Assembly: GCA_964473525.1 (NCBI GenBank)
Contig: CAYYPK010000014.1
Location: 62,001 to 126,000 of the forward strand
Origin: GCA-2687025 sp964473525
GTDB taxonomy: Bacteria; Poribacteria; WGA-4E; GCA-2687025
Direction: 5' to 3'
DNA: 64,000 bases
Of the stretch, positions 17,163-25,494 are shown piece after piece. Each line of letters opens with the position of its first letter. The stretch's first letter is position 1. Below the pieces are notes generated by a model. That model was not told the DNA's origin, made no database searches, and saw only the letters and a list, made by a program, of their open reading frames with translations. The position numbers were made by a program, and so were the translations under genes.

Positions 17163-18244
17163 ACGATTTCCAGCATCCTGTTGAGCGCAATGAGCGCCCA
17201 CTCAGCGATGTCGTCCGGGACGTTGATCTCGTTGACGACCTTGCCGTCGACCAGGTTCTCCATGACCCACGCCAGATGGGGTAGGTCGATGCGGTTCATG
17301 GTCGTGCAGAGGCACATGTTCGGGTCAACGCTGACGATGAACTTGTCGGGGTGCTCTTTTGCCAGCCGGTTGACGAGGTGCAACTCCGTGCCGATCGCCC
17401 ACTTGCTGCCGGGCTCCGCCTCCTCAATGACCTTCACGATGAACCCAGTCGACCCAGACAGATCCGCCTCCTTGACGACCTCGTGCTTGCACTCGGGATG
17501 CACGAGCACCTGGATGTCGGGGAATACCTCGCGCAGGCGCTGGACGTGCTTTGCGTTGAAGAGCTGGTGGACCGGGCAGTTGCCCTTCCACAGGACAATG
17601 CGTGACGCCTCGATCTCCTCGGGAGTGTTGCCGCCGCACGGCTTGTCTGGATCCCACAGGATCATCTGGTCGAGCGGCACGTCCATCTCCCACCCGACGT
17701 TCCGGCCAAGGTGTTCGTCGGGGAAGAACAGCACGCGCTGTTTCTGCTCGAACGACCACTCGAGGATCGCCCGGGCGTTCGACGACGTGCAGACGGCGCC
17801 CTGGTTGCGCCCCACGAACGCCTTCAGGTCAGCGGCGGAGTTCATGTACGTGATCGGCACCACCGTGTCGCCCACGGCGGCCTGCAGATCCTCCCAGCAG
17901 TCCTCGACGGCGTCTATGTCGGCCATGTCCGCCATGTGGCAGCCGGCCTTCAAGTCGGGGATGGACACCCGCTGATGCCCGCCGCTCAGGATGTCCGCGC
18001 TCTCCGCCATGAAGTGCACGCCGCAGAAGACGATGTACTCGGCTTCCTGCTTGTCGGCGGCCATCTGAGAGAGCTTGAACGAGTCGCCGCGGTAGTCGGC
18101 GAACTTGATAACGTCGTCGCGCTGGTAGTGGTGGCCCAGGATCACCAGGCGATCCCCGAGAGCGTTCTTCGCGTCCCATATGCGGGCGTCCAGTTCGTCT
18201 TCCCGCATCCGGTAGTATTTCTCGTCGATGGGGACGAAATACAT
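17159..18244 (-). CDS. nadA: Quinolinate synthase A
   Basis: A 361-aa NadA. It condenses iminoaspartate with dihydroxyacetone phosphate to give quinolinate for NAD synthesis, using a 4Fe-4S cluster. The cluster cysteines lie in KAGCHMADMA (Cys102), the CPVH region (WKGNCPVHQLF) and PNMCLCTTMN. GHHYQRDDVI, ADYRGDSF, MNSAADLK, FFPDEHLG and VHPECKHEVV are family signatures. No nadB or nadC is adjacent, so it is encoded alone. It converges with and overlaps the FAD oxidase gene by 4 bases. Confidence 0.95.
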   Translation of the reverse strand: MYFVPIDEKYYRMREDELDARIWDAKNALGDRLVILGHHYQRDDVIKFADYRGDSFKLSQMAADKQEAEYIVFCGVHFMAESADILSGGHQRVSIPDLKAGCHMADMADIDAVEDCWEDLQAAVGDTVVPITYMNSAADLKAFVGRNQGAVCTSSNARAILEWSFEQKQRVLFFPDEHLGRNVGWEMDVPLDQMILWDPDKPCGGNTPEEIEASRIVLWKGNCPVHQLFNAKHVQRLREVFPDIQVLVHPECKHEVVKEADLSGSTGFIVKVIEEAEPGSKWAIGTELHLVNRLAKEHPDKFIVSVDPNMCLCTTMNRIDLPHLAWVMENLVDGKVVNEINVPDDIAEWALIALNRMLEIV

Positions 18245-18320
18245 CGGCGGCTCCTCACTCCGTACCGTGTGAATTGGAGCAACCGAGGCTCTGCCCGTCT
18301 GGCATCTGCCCCGTCGCGCG

Positions 18321-18400
18321 GCCGCGCGTCCACGTGTAGCGCCACGTCCTTCAAACGTCCGCGCCCCGCCACGTGTGGCAGTTGGGGTTGGACGCGCGGC
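18321..18400. repeat. Long-loop inverted repeat between Rieske gene and nadA
   Basis: Bases 18321-18332 (GCCGCGCGTCCA) pair perfectly with 18389-18400 across a 56-base loop, which itself contains short palindromes such as GCCACGTGTGGC. It fills much of the 176-base space between the Rieske stop and the nadA start, both on the minus strand. It could end Rieske transcription or form a leader upstream of nadA. It shows no T-run and no recognised riboswitch pattern. Confidence 0.4.
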
Positions 18401-18420
18401 TTGTTGTCAAGTCTGTCGCG

Positions 18421-18753
18421 TTATTCCGCGGCGCCCTCCGCGGCATCTTCGGTGTGCACGTATACGATCCCGTCCTCAACGCTCGTCTCGAATGTGTCCA
18501 GCGAAACTCCAGCAGGCCACACTCCCCCGCCGTCCTCGAGCCGGAACTCCCAGCCGTGCCATGGGCAGACGATCGTGCCGTCGTCCGTCATCCACCCCGT
18601 GCCGAGAGAGCCACCCATGTGCGGACACGCATCGTCTACCGCGTGGATCTTCCCGCCCCGATGAGCGACCGTGACGTACCGCTTCCCCAACTGTACGACA
18701 CGGCACTGCCCCTCTGGCAGTTCGTCGAGGGAGCAGGCTTTCACGCGCTGCAT
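18421..18753 (-). CDS. Rieske [2Fe-2S] domain protein
   Basis: A 110-aa single-domain Rieske protein starting at the ATG at 18753 behind a GGAGA site. The two cluster-binding boxes are CPHMGG and CPWHGWEF (CxH and CxxH). It lacks membrane helices and signal peptides, so it is a soluble ferredoxin such as the NirD or biphenyl-dioxygenase ferredoxin type. The neighbouring upstream gene on the same strand encodes a molybdopterin oxidoreductase. The Rieske protein is therefore a plausible electron partner of that enzyme. That link is inference from gene order. Confidence 0.88.
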   Translation of the reverse strand: MQRVKACSLDELPEGQCRVVQLGKRYVTVAHRGGKIHAVDDACPHMGGSLGTGWMTDDGTIVCPWHGWEFRLEDGGGVWPAGVSLDTFETSVEDGIVYVHTEDAAEGAAE

Positions 18754-18828
18754 ATTCGTCTCCGTTGGTACCCCTGAGCGATGGGACGCGGCGTAGCATA
18801 GGGAACTTCGCAACGGCGCGCAAGAACC

Positions 18829-19458
18829 CTAGCTGTAGCGCTCCTCAGTCCACGGATCGCCGTTCATGTGGTAGCCGTTCTGCTCCCAGAACCCAGCGCG
18901 GTCATGCGACATGAATTCCAGACCGCGCACCCACTTCGCGCTCTTCCACGCGTACAGCTTCGGCACGATGGATCGCAGCGGCCACCCGTGCTCCGGGTCG
19001 AGGTCCACGCCGTCGTGTCGGTATGCGAACAGGACATCGTCGTCGGTCAGCGCCTCAATGGATAGGTTCGTCGTGTACCCGCCGTCGCAGTGGATCATCA
19101 CGTACGCGGCCTCGGGCGTCGGCGAGACGTGTGTGAGGAGTTCGCGGAACGACACGCCCTCCCACTCGTTGTCCAGACGGCTCCACGTCGTCACGCAATG
19201 GAAGTCCGCCACGACCTTCGTACTGGGCAACGCCATGAACTCGTCGTACGACCACCGCGCCTCGTCCGCCACGAGGCCCCACATACGGAAGTCCCACGTC
19301 GCTGGATCGAAGTTCGGGGTGGCCCCATACGTGAGTATTGGGAACTTGTCGGTAAGAACCTGGCCTGGGGGAGTTCGACGCTTGAGCTCGGCCGGGCTCA
19401 GGACGGCTCTCGTTCGCGGCAATGGTCGCTCCTTCGGTACGGCAGCGCGGCCGGACAC
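18829..19458 (-). CDS. Sulfite-oxidase-like molybdopterin oxidoreductase (COG2041)
   Basis: This 209-aa protein contains one sulfite-oxidase-type Mo-cofactor domain. The Mo-ligand Cys88 lies in DFHCVTTWSRLDNEWEGV. ILTYGATPNFD, VMIHCDGGYTTNLS, GWPLRSIVPKLY and SAKWVRGLEF follow the family order. It has no heme domain, no C-terminal dimerisation domain and no evident Tat signal, so it is a short cytoplasmic member. The Rieske gene lies 75 bases downstream on the same strand. Likely a two-component Mo/Fe-S oxidoreductase; substrate unknown. Confidence 0.87.
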   Translation of the reverse strand: MSGRAAVPKERPLPRTRAVLSPAELKRRTPPGQVLTDKFPILTYGATPNFDPATWDFRMWGLVADEARWSYDEFMALPSTKVVADFHCVTTWSRLDNEWEGVSFRELLTHVSPTPEAAYVMIHCDGGYTTNLSIEALTDDDVLFAYRHDGVDLDPEHGWPLRSIVPKLYAWKSAKWVRGLEFMSHDRAGFWEQNGYHMNGDPWTEERYS

Positions 19459-19602
19459 GATCGAGTCACATATCTAGTAGCACCGGCGGGGCGGCCTTTT
19501 CAAAGCGTTTGCGCGCATCGCGTTGACTTTGCTGCCGCGGGCCGGCACGCTGCCTTCCGGCAGTGCCTACAATCACCACCGACGGACAGAGGCGCACACG
19601 CA

Positions 19603-20478
19603 ATGAAGCTGACGGATGACCAGGTAGCCCGCTACGCGGAGGAGGGTTGGCTCCTCGCCGAAGGAGTGCTCTCGGAGGCGGACACACAGCCCGTCATCGA
19701 CGAACTGGTTGAGTGGATCGACCGACGCGCCGACGCGCTGCACGCCGAAGCTAAGATCGAGGATCTGCACGAGGACGAGCCGTTCGAGACGCGTTACGGG
19801 AAGCTGGTCGCCCAGAGCGCCGAGATTGGCGCGGGCATGGACATCATGCAGATGCGCGGCGAGGCGATGTTCAGCTTCCTGCACAACGAGGCGCTCCTGG
19901 ACGCGGTGTCCAGCCTCGTGGGCGACGAAATCACGTGCAATCCCATCCAGCACGTCAGGGCCAAGCCGCCCGCGGACGCCGCCCAGAGCAGTTGGTCGCA
20001 TGGAGTGCCATGGCATCAGGACGCGGCGGTCATGATGCCAGAAGCGGAGGATTCCAACGTCATCACGTGCTGGATTCCGCTCTCGCGCAGCCGACGGGAG
20101 AACGGCTGCGTGCAGGTGATCCCAGGCGTGACGGATCGGTACATCCGCCACCAGAAGGAAGGCGGCACGATGATCGTGCCAGAGCTGATGCCGGACACAG
20201 AGCCGGTGTTCGCCGAGTGCGACCGAGGGGACATCGTGTTTATCAGCAGGTACACGCCCCACGCTTCGGTCCCAAACGAGTCGGACCAGTGTCGATGGTC
20301 GCTCGATCTTCGGTACCAACCGACCGGCGAGCACACGGGGCGCACGGCGCACCCTGACTTCGTCGTGCGCAGCCCGTCGGGGGCTGAGGACGTGATGGAT
20401 GATGTCCAGGAATGGCGGAGGCTTTGGGTTGACGCGTTCGAGAACCCGCGCGGGAAGGCGATGCATCGCGAGGAGTAG
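19603..20478 (+). CDS. Phytanoyl-CoA dioxygenase (PhyH) family protein
   Basis: The 291-aa protein starts at the ATG at 19603; the frame is open upstream but the PhyH fold begins here with MKLTDDQVARYAEEGWLLAEGVLS. The metal ligands are present: HxD in VPWHQDAAV and the distal His in YTPHASVPN. The 2-oxoglutarate Arg is in RWSLDLRY. It is a cytoplasmic Fe(II)/2OG hydroxylase of unknown substrate. It stands alone, divergent from the Mo-oxidoreductase and followed by the tRNA pair. Confidence 0.85.
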   Translation: MKLTDDQVARYAEEGWLLAEGVLSEADTQPVIDELVEWIDRRADALHAEAKIEDLHEDEPFETRYGKLVAQSAEIGAGMDIMQMRGEAMFSFLHNEALLDAVSSLVGDEITCNPIQHVRAKPPADAAQSSWSHGVPWHQDAAVMMPEAEDSNVITCWIPLSRSRRENGCVQVIPGVTDRYIRHQKEGGTMIVPELMPDTEPVFAECDRGDIVFISRYTPHASVPNESDQCRWSLDLRYQPTGEHTGRTAHPDFVVRSPSGAEDVMDDVQEWRRLWVDAFENPRGKAMHREE

Positions 20479-20504
20479 AACCCGCCGAAATGTCGGGCGT
20501 CGTC

Positions 20505-20533
20505 TTGACAACCCATGGTCTGTGGGATAGTCT
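20505..20533 (+). promoter_or_regulatory. Putative promoter of the tRNA-Leu/tRNA-fMet unit
   Basis: A perfect TTGACA (20505-20510) is followed after 17 bases by TAGTCT (20528-20533). It lies 46 bases ahead of the mature tRNA-Leu 5' end. A strong -35 with a weaker -10 is common for stable RNA promoters. Confidence 0.55.
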
Positions 20534-20579
20534 CTTATACGCGACCGCTACTCGACTATGTGGCACTGGCGTTCGCGCC

Positions 20580-20667
20580 GGGCGCGTGGTGGAATTGGTA
20601 GACACGTCGGACTTAAAATCCGCCGTCCGTAATGGACGTGAGGGTTCAAGTCCCTCCGCGCCCACCA
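20580..20667 (+). tRNA. tRNA-Leu (UAA)
   Basis: Acceptor stem GGGCGCG (20580-20586) pairs with CGCGCCC (20657-20663), followed by discriminator A and an encoded CCA. The anticodon loop CTTAAAA gives UAA. A class II variable arm (GTCC...GGAC) and the T-arm GAGGG/CCCTC with TTCAAGT complete a standard tRNA-Leu. It is followed after 22 bases by the initiator tRNA, apparently in one transcript. Confidence 0.95.
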
Positions 20668-20689
20668 CATTAGCGGATGCGTATCTTGA

Positions 20690-20766
20690 CGCGGGGTGGA
20701 GCAGCCTGGTAGCTCGATGGGCTCATAACCCATAGGTCGGGGGTTCAAATCCCTCCCCCGCTACCA
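20690..20766 (+). tRNA. Initiator tRNA-Met (CAU)
   Basis: Anticodon loop CTCATAA gives CAU. Two hallmarks mark it as the initiator: the 5' end CGCGGGG leaves an unpaired C1 opposite U72 of CCCCGCT, and the anticodon stem ends in three G-C pairs (ATGGG/CCCAT). CCA is encoded at 20764-20766. It is the second tRNA of a two-gene unit that ends in an intrinsic terminator. Confidence 0.95.
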
Positions 20767-20773
20767 CTCGGAG

Positions 20774-20806
20774 AATCCAGTAGCCATCATGGCTACTGGA
20801 TTTTCT
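20774..20806 (+). terminator. Intrinsic terminator of the tRNA unit
   Basis: AATCCAGTAGCC (20774-20785) and its exact complement (20791-20802) form a 12-bp stem with a 5-base loop, followed by TTCT. It sits 8 bases after the tRNA-fMet CCA end and before the DUF4202 ribosome-binding site. Confidence 0.8.
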
Positions 20807-20824
20807 GCGTTCGGAGGCCGAGCC

Positions 20825-21433
20825 ATGCCGCGCGATCGCCGGTACGTCGCCGCAACCGCCGAAATGCTTCGAGTGCACGCGCAGGATCCGAGGCGCGAGG
20901 CCGACGCCGACCCTGATCAGCCGCAGGATCAACCCACCGAGTGGCTCTACACGCAGAGACTCATCGGCTGGGTGGCGCGCCTCGATCCAGAGGCGTCCGA
21001 AGAACTCATGCTGGCGGCCCATGGCCTTCACCTGTCGCGGTGGACCGTCCCGCGCGACTCGTACCCGATGACGCGCAAGGGCTACCACGACTGGCGCGAC
21101 CGCCTGCGGGCCCTGCACGCCGATGAATCCGAGGCCATCCTCCGGGAATGCCTCTACGACGAAGCCACCGTAGCCCGGGTGCGCGAGCTCGTCGACCGCA
21201 CGACGTACCCCGACGACCCTGAGAGCCGGGTCATCGAGGACGCCGTCTCGTTGCTGCTAATCGAGCGTCAGTTGGGCGAGTTCGCGGCGAAGACCGAACG
21301 CGCGAAGCTGATGCGCGTGGTTCGGCGCGTGTGGGTGCGCATGACGCCAAGCGCGCAGGAACTGGCCCTCGCACTGCCGCTGGGCGAGGCAGAGGCCGAG
21401 ATCATCCGTGAAGCGCTCGACGGCGTCAGGTAG
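20825..21433 (+). CDS. DUF4202 family protein
   Basis: A 202-aa helical protein. The ATG at 20825 was chosen because the upstream ATG at 20789 lies inside the terminator, and a GGAGG is 9 bases before 20825. Sequence landmarks of DUF4202 are WLYTQRLIGWVARLDP, LAAHGLHLSRWTVPRDSYP, GYHDWRDRLRALHADE and LIERQLGEFAAKTERAK. The conserved His and Arg residues around HLSRWTVPR suggest an HD-domain-like metal site, but function is unknown. It is the first gene after the tRNA terminator and stands alone. Confidence 0.78.
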   Translation: MPRDRRYVAATAEMLRVHAQDPRREADADPDQPQDQPTEWLYTQRLIGWVARLDPEASEELMLAAHGLHLSRWTVPRDSYPMTRKGYHDWRDRLRALHADESEAILRECLYDEATVARVRELVDRTTYPDDPESRVIEDAVSLLLIERQLGEFAAKTERAKLMRVVRRVWVRMTPSAQELALALPLGEAEAEIIREALDGVR

Positions 21434-21451
21434 CTGCTTCCGACTCGCGCG

Positions 21452-22183
21452 TCACGGCTGGCCCGACGGCATCTCCATCTCCAGCTCGCGTTCCATGTCC
21501 AGCAGGTCGGTGTCGTCCGATGCCTCGCCGGAGGACGGATGGTAGATCTCCTCGGCTTGCAGGAACCGCACTAGCGAGATGCCGTACCGCTGCAGCTGAC
21601 GCACGAGCAGATTCGCCCGGTGCATCAGGTAGCGATAGGCGATGTACGTGGGGAGCGCCACGACGAGCCCGGCGAACGTCGTCAGAAGCGCCACCGATAT
21701 GCCGTCGGCGACGATGCGCAGCTGATCGGCGCCGCCCCTTGCGAACAGGGCGTCGAACGACCGGATCATCCCCATCACGGTCCCAAGCAGGCCAAGCAGG
21801 GGCGCCACGGCAGCCACGAGACCCAACATGAACAGATTCCGATAGAGGATCGCGGACCGACGGCGCAGATGGCCGCGTATCTGGTTCGCCAGCGTCGTCG
21901 CCGCGGCGTCTCGGTTCGCGACGCCATACCCAAGCAGGTCCATCACGAGGAGAGGTCTGCCGTCGCAGAGGGCGATGGCCATGTCGTATTTGCGTCGCTC
22001 CAGTAGGCGGTAGACGCGCGTGATGATGTCCGCGGGAACGCGCTGCTCCCGTCTCAGGATGGCGAGACGGTCCAGCACGATCGCCGTCGCGGCGAGGGAC
22101 AGGAACAGCAGCGGCACAAGCATGAGGCCGCCGCCTCGGAGCGTGGACATGCCCGTGGTGAATTGAGACAGAATCGCGCTCAT
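21452..22183 (-). CDS. MotA/TolQ/ExbB family proton-channel protein (orphan)
   Basis: A 243-aa membrane protein starting at the ATG at 22183 (AGGAA site upstream). It has an N-terminal helix near residues 20-40, a cytoplasmic stretch, and the two-helix ExbB/TolQ core with PLLGLLGTVMGMIRSF and ISVALLTTFAGLVVALPTYI. The C-terminus is unusually acidic (DDTDLLDMERELEMEM). Normally ExbB/TolQ works with ExbD/TolR to convert proton flow into motion, but no exbD or tolR is next to it. The gene converges with the DUF4202 gene. The partner must be encoded elsewhere. Confidence 0.82.
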   Translation of the reverse strand: MSAILSQFTTGMSTLRGGGLMLVPLLFLSLAATAIVLDRLAILRREQRVPADIITRVYRLLERRKYDMAIALCDGRPLLVMDLLGYGVANRDAAATTLANQIRGHLRRRSAILYRNLFMLGLVAAVAPLLGLLGTVMGMIRSFDALFARGGADQLRIVADGISVALLTTFAGLVVALPTYIAYRYLMHRANLLVRQLQRYGISLVRFLQAEEIYHPSSGEASDDTDLLDMERELEMEMPSGQP

Positions 22184-22409
22184 ACGGGGTGATTCCTGTT
22201 GACCACGGCGCGGCCGACCCGTAGCGGGTACGATGCGCCCAGGAATTCTAGGCCTGGGCGTCATTGCATGACAACGGATTGCGGGCGCGGAGCGTTACGC
22301 CGCGCCGAGTCGTCGCCTCGCGCGCACCGTGCTAGAATCGCGCCGCGTACGATAGGCGCGGCGCGCGTTGCCCGCGACACGGCCTGTACATGAACGAAAG
22401 GGACGCCCT

Positions 22410-23276
22410 TTGCGATTAGGTGGATTCTTCTCGGCGGGTACGCGCGAGGATCTCTCCCGCATAGCGGATCGCCTGGACTGCTACGGCCTCTCGGCGATTC
22501 CTGCCCCCGGCGGCTACCACGAGTGGACAGACGACGAGTGCGCCGCGTTCGGCGAGGAAGCGTCCCGGCTCGACATCGTGGTCGGCGAGTCCGGCTATTG
22601 GTTGAACCTGCTCGACCGCGACGAGGCAACACGCGCGACTCGTATTGAGGACGTGCGCGCCAGGCTCGCGAAGGCGGAAGCGATGGGTTGTGGATCCGTC
22701 GTAAGCCTCGTGGGGAGCGGGCACACGTCTGGGTCTGCGGTCGTCCCAGACGCGTACAACTACACCGAGGAGTGCAAGGCGGAGTTCCGCGAGGTCGTCT
22801 TACGCATCCTCGACGATCTTGCGCTGACTCGCACGAAGTACATCATCGAGCCGTGGCATAACACGTTCTTCTACAGGCCCGCCGACATAGCGGAGTTCAT
22901 CGACAGTGTCGACCACCCAGCCTTCGGGCTGCATCTCGACCTGATGAACATGATCAGCCAGGACACGTTCTACGACACGACGGGCCTGGCGCGTGAGACG
23001 TTCAAGCTGCTGTCGCAGCACGTGGTAAGCGTGCACCTCAAGGACGCGCAGTTCGACCCGAGCCACAACTGGATCAAGTGGGATGAGGTCGACATTGGAG
23101 ACGGCGTCATGGACTACAACGCCTACCTCACCGGCCTGGCAGCGCTTGACGAAGATATGCCGTGCTACTGCGAGCACATGTCCCACGAGCGTGAGTACGC
23201 GCTCAACTTCGCGCGTCTGCACCACCTGGCTCAGAAGGCTGGCGTGGCGTTCCACCGGCGTTCGTCTGCCGCGTAG
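22410..23276 (+). CDS. Sugar phosphate isomerase/epimerase (TIM barrel)
   Basis: The 288-aa protein is assigned to a TTG start at 22410, preceded by AAAGGGA at 22397-22403. The coding sequence LRLGGFFSAGT begins the first barrel strand. Further metal-site segments are TKYIIEPWHNTFF (Glu), FGLHLDLMNM (Asp/His), VSVHLKDAQFD and CYCEHMSHE. It differs clearly from the isomerase at 716. The substrate is unknown. It stands 59 bases before a response-regulator phosphatase with no obvious functional link. Confidence 0.8.
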   Translation: MRLGGFFSAGTREDLSRIADRLDCYGLSAIPAPGGYHEWTDDECAAFGEEASRLDIVVGESGYWLNLLDRDEATRATRIEDVRARLAKAEAMGCGSVVSLVGSGHTSGSAVVPDAYNYTEECKAEFREVVLRILDDLALTRTKYIIEPWHNTFFYRPADIAEFIDSVDHPAFGLHLDLMNMISQDTFYDTTGLARETFKLLSQHVVSVHLKDAQFDPSHNWIKWDEVDIGDGVMDYNAYLTGLAALDEDMPCYCEHMSHEREYALNFARLHHLAQKAGVAFHRRSSAA

Positions 23277-23334
23277 GCGCCACGCGGGACGTCAGCGGGC
23301 CAGTCGTAGTCGCCGCTGGCAGGAGTTGGATGCG

Positions 23335-24519
23335 ATGCGCAACCGAGTGCTCGTGGTCGACGACGAGCCCGACATTCTGGATCTCGTGGAGCTCACGCTC
23401 TCCTCCGAGGGGTTCGACGTGCTCACGGCGACGTGTGGCGAAGACGCGGTCGCGACGGCGATCTCCTCGCGCCCAGACCTCGTGCTGCTTGATGTGAGCA
23501 TGCCCGACCTCGACGGGTTCGAGGTGATGGGCCGCCTCCGTCAGCACGACGGGACGCGCGACGTGCCGGTCATCATGCTGACCGCGCGCGCGCAGATAAG
23601 CGACAAGCTGAGGGGGCTCAGTTCCGGCGCGGACGACTACATCACCAAGCCGTTCGAGCCGTCCGACCTGGTGGCGCGTGTCACCGCGACGCTCGGGGCA
23701 TCGCAGCAAGCCAACGACGCCGACCTCGTGTCGACGCCGCTCGAACAGTGGTCGGGCGAGATCGAGGAGCTCGCGCGGCACCTGGAGTCCGCAGCGCAGA
23801 TACAGCTGGGCCTGATGCCTGCAGAGGCGCCAGACGTCCCTGGCTTCCGTGTGGTGGGTCTGCTCGAGAGTTCGCTGAACGTGTCCGGCGACTTCTACGA
23901 CTTCATTCGTCTGGACGACACGCGGGTCGGCATCGCCATCGCCGACATCCGCGGCAAAGGCATCCCCGCCGCGCTCCTCATGGTCATGGTGCGCACTGTC
24001 CTGCGCATCGTGGCGCGGGAGGGTCACGGACCCGCGGAGACGGTGCGGCGCGTCAACGACTTCCTTGCGGTGGAAACCGCGCCCGACATGTTCGCCACGA
24101 TCGTGTACGGCGTCCTCGACGCACAGGGCAGGACGTTCACGTACTGCACGGGAGGGCACTGCTACCCAGTCCACGTGCGAGCGGCCGATGACTCGATGTC
24201 GGCGCTCTCGGTTGGTGGGATGCTGGTCGGCGCCTTCGAGGGGCAAGCGTATGAGGAAGCGACCGTCTCGCTGGCGCCCGGCGACCTGGTCGTTCTCTAC
24301 ACTGACGGCATCACCGAGGCCGAGAACGAAGCCGGCTCCCACTTCGGCGAGCAGGGGCTTCGAACACTGGCCAGGGACATGTCGCGCTTGACCGGAGACG
24401 CGCTCTGTGATACGGTGCGGACGCGTCTGGCGCAGTTCCGAGGCGCGGCGCGAGCCGTCGATGACCTGACGCTAGTGGCGATCCAGTCCAACTTCGCAGC
24501 GGGAGGGACGACGAGTTGA
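23335..24519 (+). CDS. Response regulator with SpoIIE/RsbU-type PP2C phosphatase
   Basis: This 394-aa protein starts at the ATG at 23335 (AGGAG upstream). Residues 1-120 are a receiver domain with Asp9/Asp10, phosphoacceptor Asp53 (LLDVSMPD) and the switch Lys in ITKPFEP. After a short helical linker a PPM/SpoIIE phosphatase follows, with VSGDFYDF, IADIRGKGIPAALLM and AVDDLTLVAI supplying metal ligands. It should dephosphorylate an STAS anti-sigma-factor antagonist when its receiver is phosphorylated. Its stop overlaps the RsbW-like kinase gene (TTGA), and two STAS genes lie downstream, so the partner set is local. Confidence 0.9.
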   Translation: MRNRVLVVDDEPDILDLVELTLSSEGFDVLTATCGEDAVATAISSRPDLVLLDVSMPDLDGFEVMGRLRQHDGTRDVPVIMLTARAQISDKLRGLSSGADDYITKPFEPSDLVARVTATLGASQQANDADLVSTPLEQWSGEIEELARHLESAAQIQLGLMPAEAPDVPGFRVVGLLESSLNVSGDFYDFIRLDDTRVGIAIADIRGKGIPAALLMVMVRTVLRIVAREGHGPAETVRRVNDFLAVETAPDMFATIVYGVLDAQGRTFTYCTGGHCYPVHVRAADDSMSALSVGGMLVGAFEGQAYEEATVSLAPGDLVVLYTDGITEAENEAGSHFGEQGLRTLARDMSRLTGDALCDTVRTRLAQFRGAARAVDDLTLVAIQSNFAAGGTTS

Positions 24520-24959
24520 GCGGCGACGCCGAACGTCCCGACACGCACGATGACCGCGAGTTCCTGATCGTGATGCCAAGCGACATCGACTACGTGCCAA
24601 TCCTCGAGGCCGCTACGACAAAGCTCGCGCGTGATTTGGGTTTCGATGACAACGCTGTCGAACTCATGGGCGTCGCCCTGGTCGAAGGCGCCATGAACGC
24701 CATCAAGCACGGGAACAAATACGACCTATCCAAGCGCGTCCACGTCACGCTGACCGTTGACGCCGAGGATTTCACGATTAAGATCAGGGACGAGGGAGAG
24801 GGTTTCGACCCGGAGGCGGTGGCGAGTCCGTTCGAGGGAGATAACCTGTTCCGCGACAGTGGGCGCGGTATCCTTATGATGAACGCGTACATGGACGAGG
24901 TGTCGCACAGCCAAGACGGCACGGAACTGACCATACGGAAGAAGCGGCCCGAGGCGTAG
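24516..24959 (+). CDS. RsbW-type anti-sigma/serine kinase (HATPase)
   Basis: A 147-aa single-domain GHKL ATPase that starts at TTG, overlapping the upstream stop by 4 bases. The N-box ELMGVALVEGAMNAIKHG and the G1 box DEGEGFDPE are intact, and GRGILMMNAYMDE is the G2-type region. Such proteins phosphorylate a Ser of STAS antagonists and, when free, hold a sigma factor or another target. No sigma-factor gene is adjacent, so the regulated target is not visible here. Confidence 0.88.
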   Translation: MSGDAERPDTHDDREFLIVMPSDIDYVPILEAATTKLARDLGFDDNAVELMGVALVEGAMNAIKHGNKYDLSKRVHVTLTVDAEDFTIKIRDEGEGFDPEAVASPFEGDNLFRDSGRGILMMNAYMDEVSHSQDGTELTIRKKRPEA

Positions 24960-25116
24960 GGCCGCGTTGGCTCTCAAATGGGAAACGCGCTGGCGGGTTC
25001 AGCCGCCTCGGCGCGCTCCCCTGGCGCGTAAGTCGTCCCTTCGCGGGTGGCGAGCGATGATTCCGATACGAACTGGCGTGACGTGACGATTCCGCCAGTG
25101 CGAGGGAGGTACGTGA

Positions 25117-25461
25117 GTGGAACTTACATTCCGCAAGAACGGGGTTGTCATCATCTTCAACCTGAAGGGCAACATCATCGGCCCGGACGGACTGAAGCTA
25201 CGCGAAATGTTCCAGAAGGCGATTGAGCTCGGTGGCGACACCGTGCGCATCCTCGTCAACCTGGAAGGCACCGGCATGATGGACAGTTCGGCGCTCGGAG
25301 CGCTGGTGAACGCGTATACGCACATCCAGCAGAAGAAGGGCCGTATCGGCATCATGAACGCCAGCGCCAACATCGAGAAGCTTCTCTCGCTGGCGAAGCT
25401 GGCGCAGCTCTTCGAGCAGTTCGCCGACGAGGATTCCGCGGTCGACAGCCTGTCATCGTAG
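25117..25461 (+). CDS. STAS anti-sigma factor antagonist (RsbV-like)
   Basis: A 114-aa STAS domain starting at GTG behind a GGGAGG site. The core strand-helix IFNLKGNIIGPDGLKLREM and the phosphorylation loop GTGMMDSSALGALVNAY (Ser57/Ser58) are typical of RsbV/SpoIIAA. It should be phosphorylated by the RsbW-like kinase and reset by the PP2C phosphatase upstream. It is separated from the kinase gene by 157 bases with no gene. Confidence 0.88.
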   Translation: MELTFRKNGVVIIFNLKGNIIGPDGLKLREMFQKAIELGGDTVRILVNLEGTGMMDSSALGALVNAYTHIQQKKGRIGIMNASANIEKLLSLAKLAQLFEQFADEDSAVDSLSS

Positions 25462-25494
25462 GATCGGCTACGTGCGAGGCCCAGGGAGGCGCGC

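Noticed and set aside
18405..18410. TTGACA on the minus strand as a nadA promoter
   Set aside because: No -10-like sequence follows at 15-19 bases, because the inverted repeat begins there.
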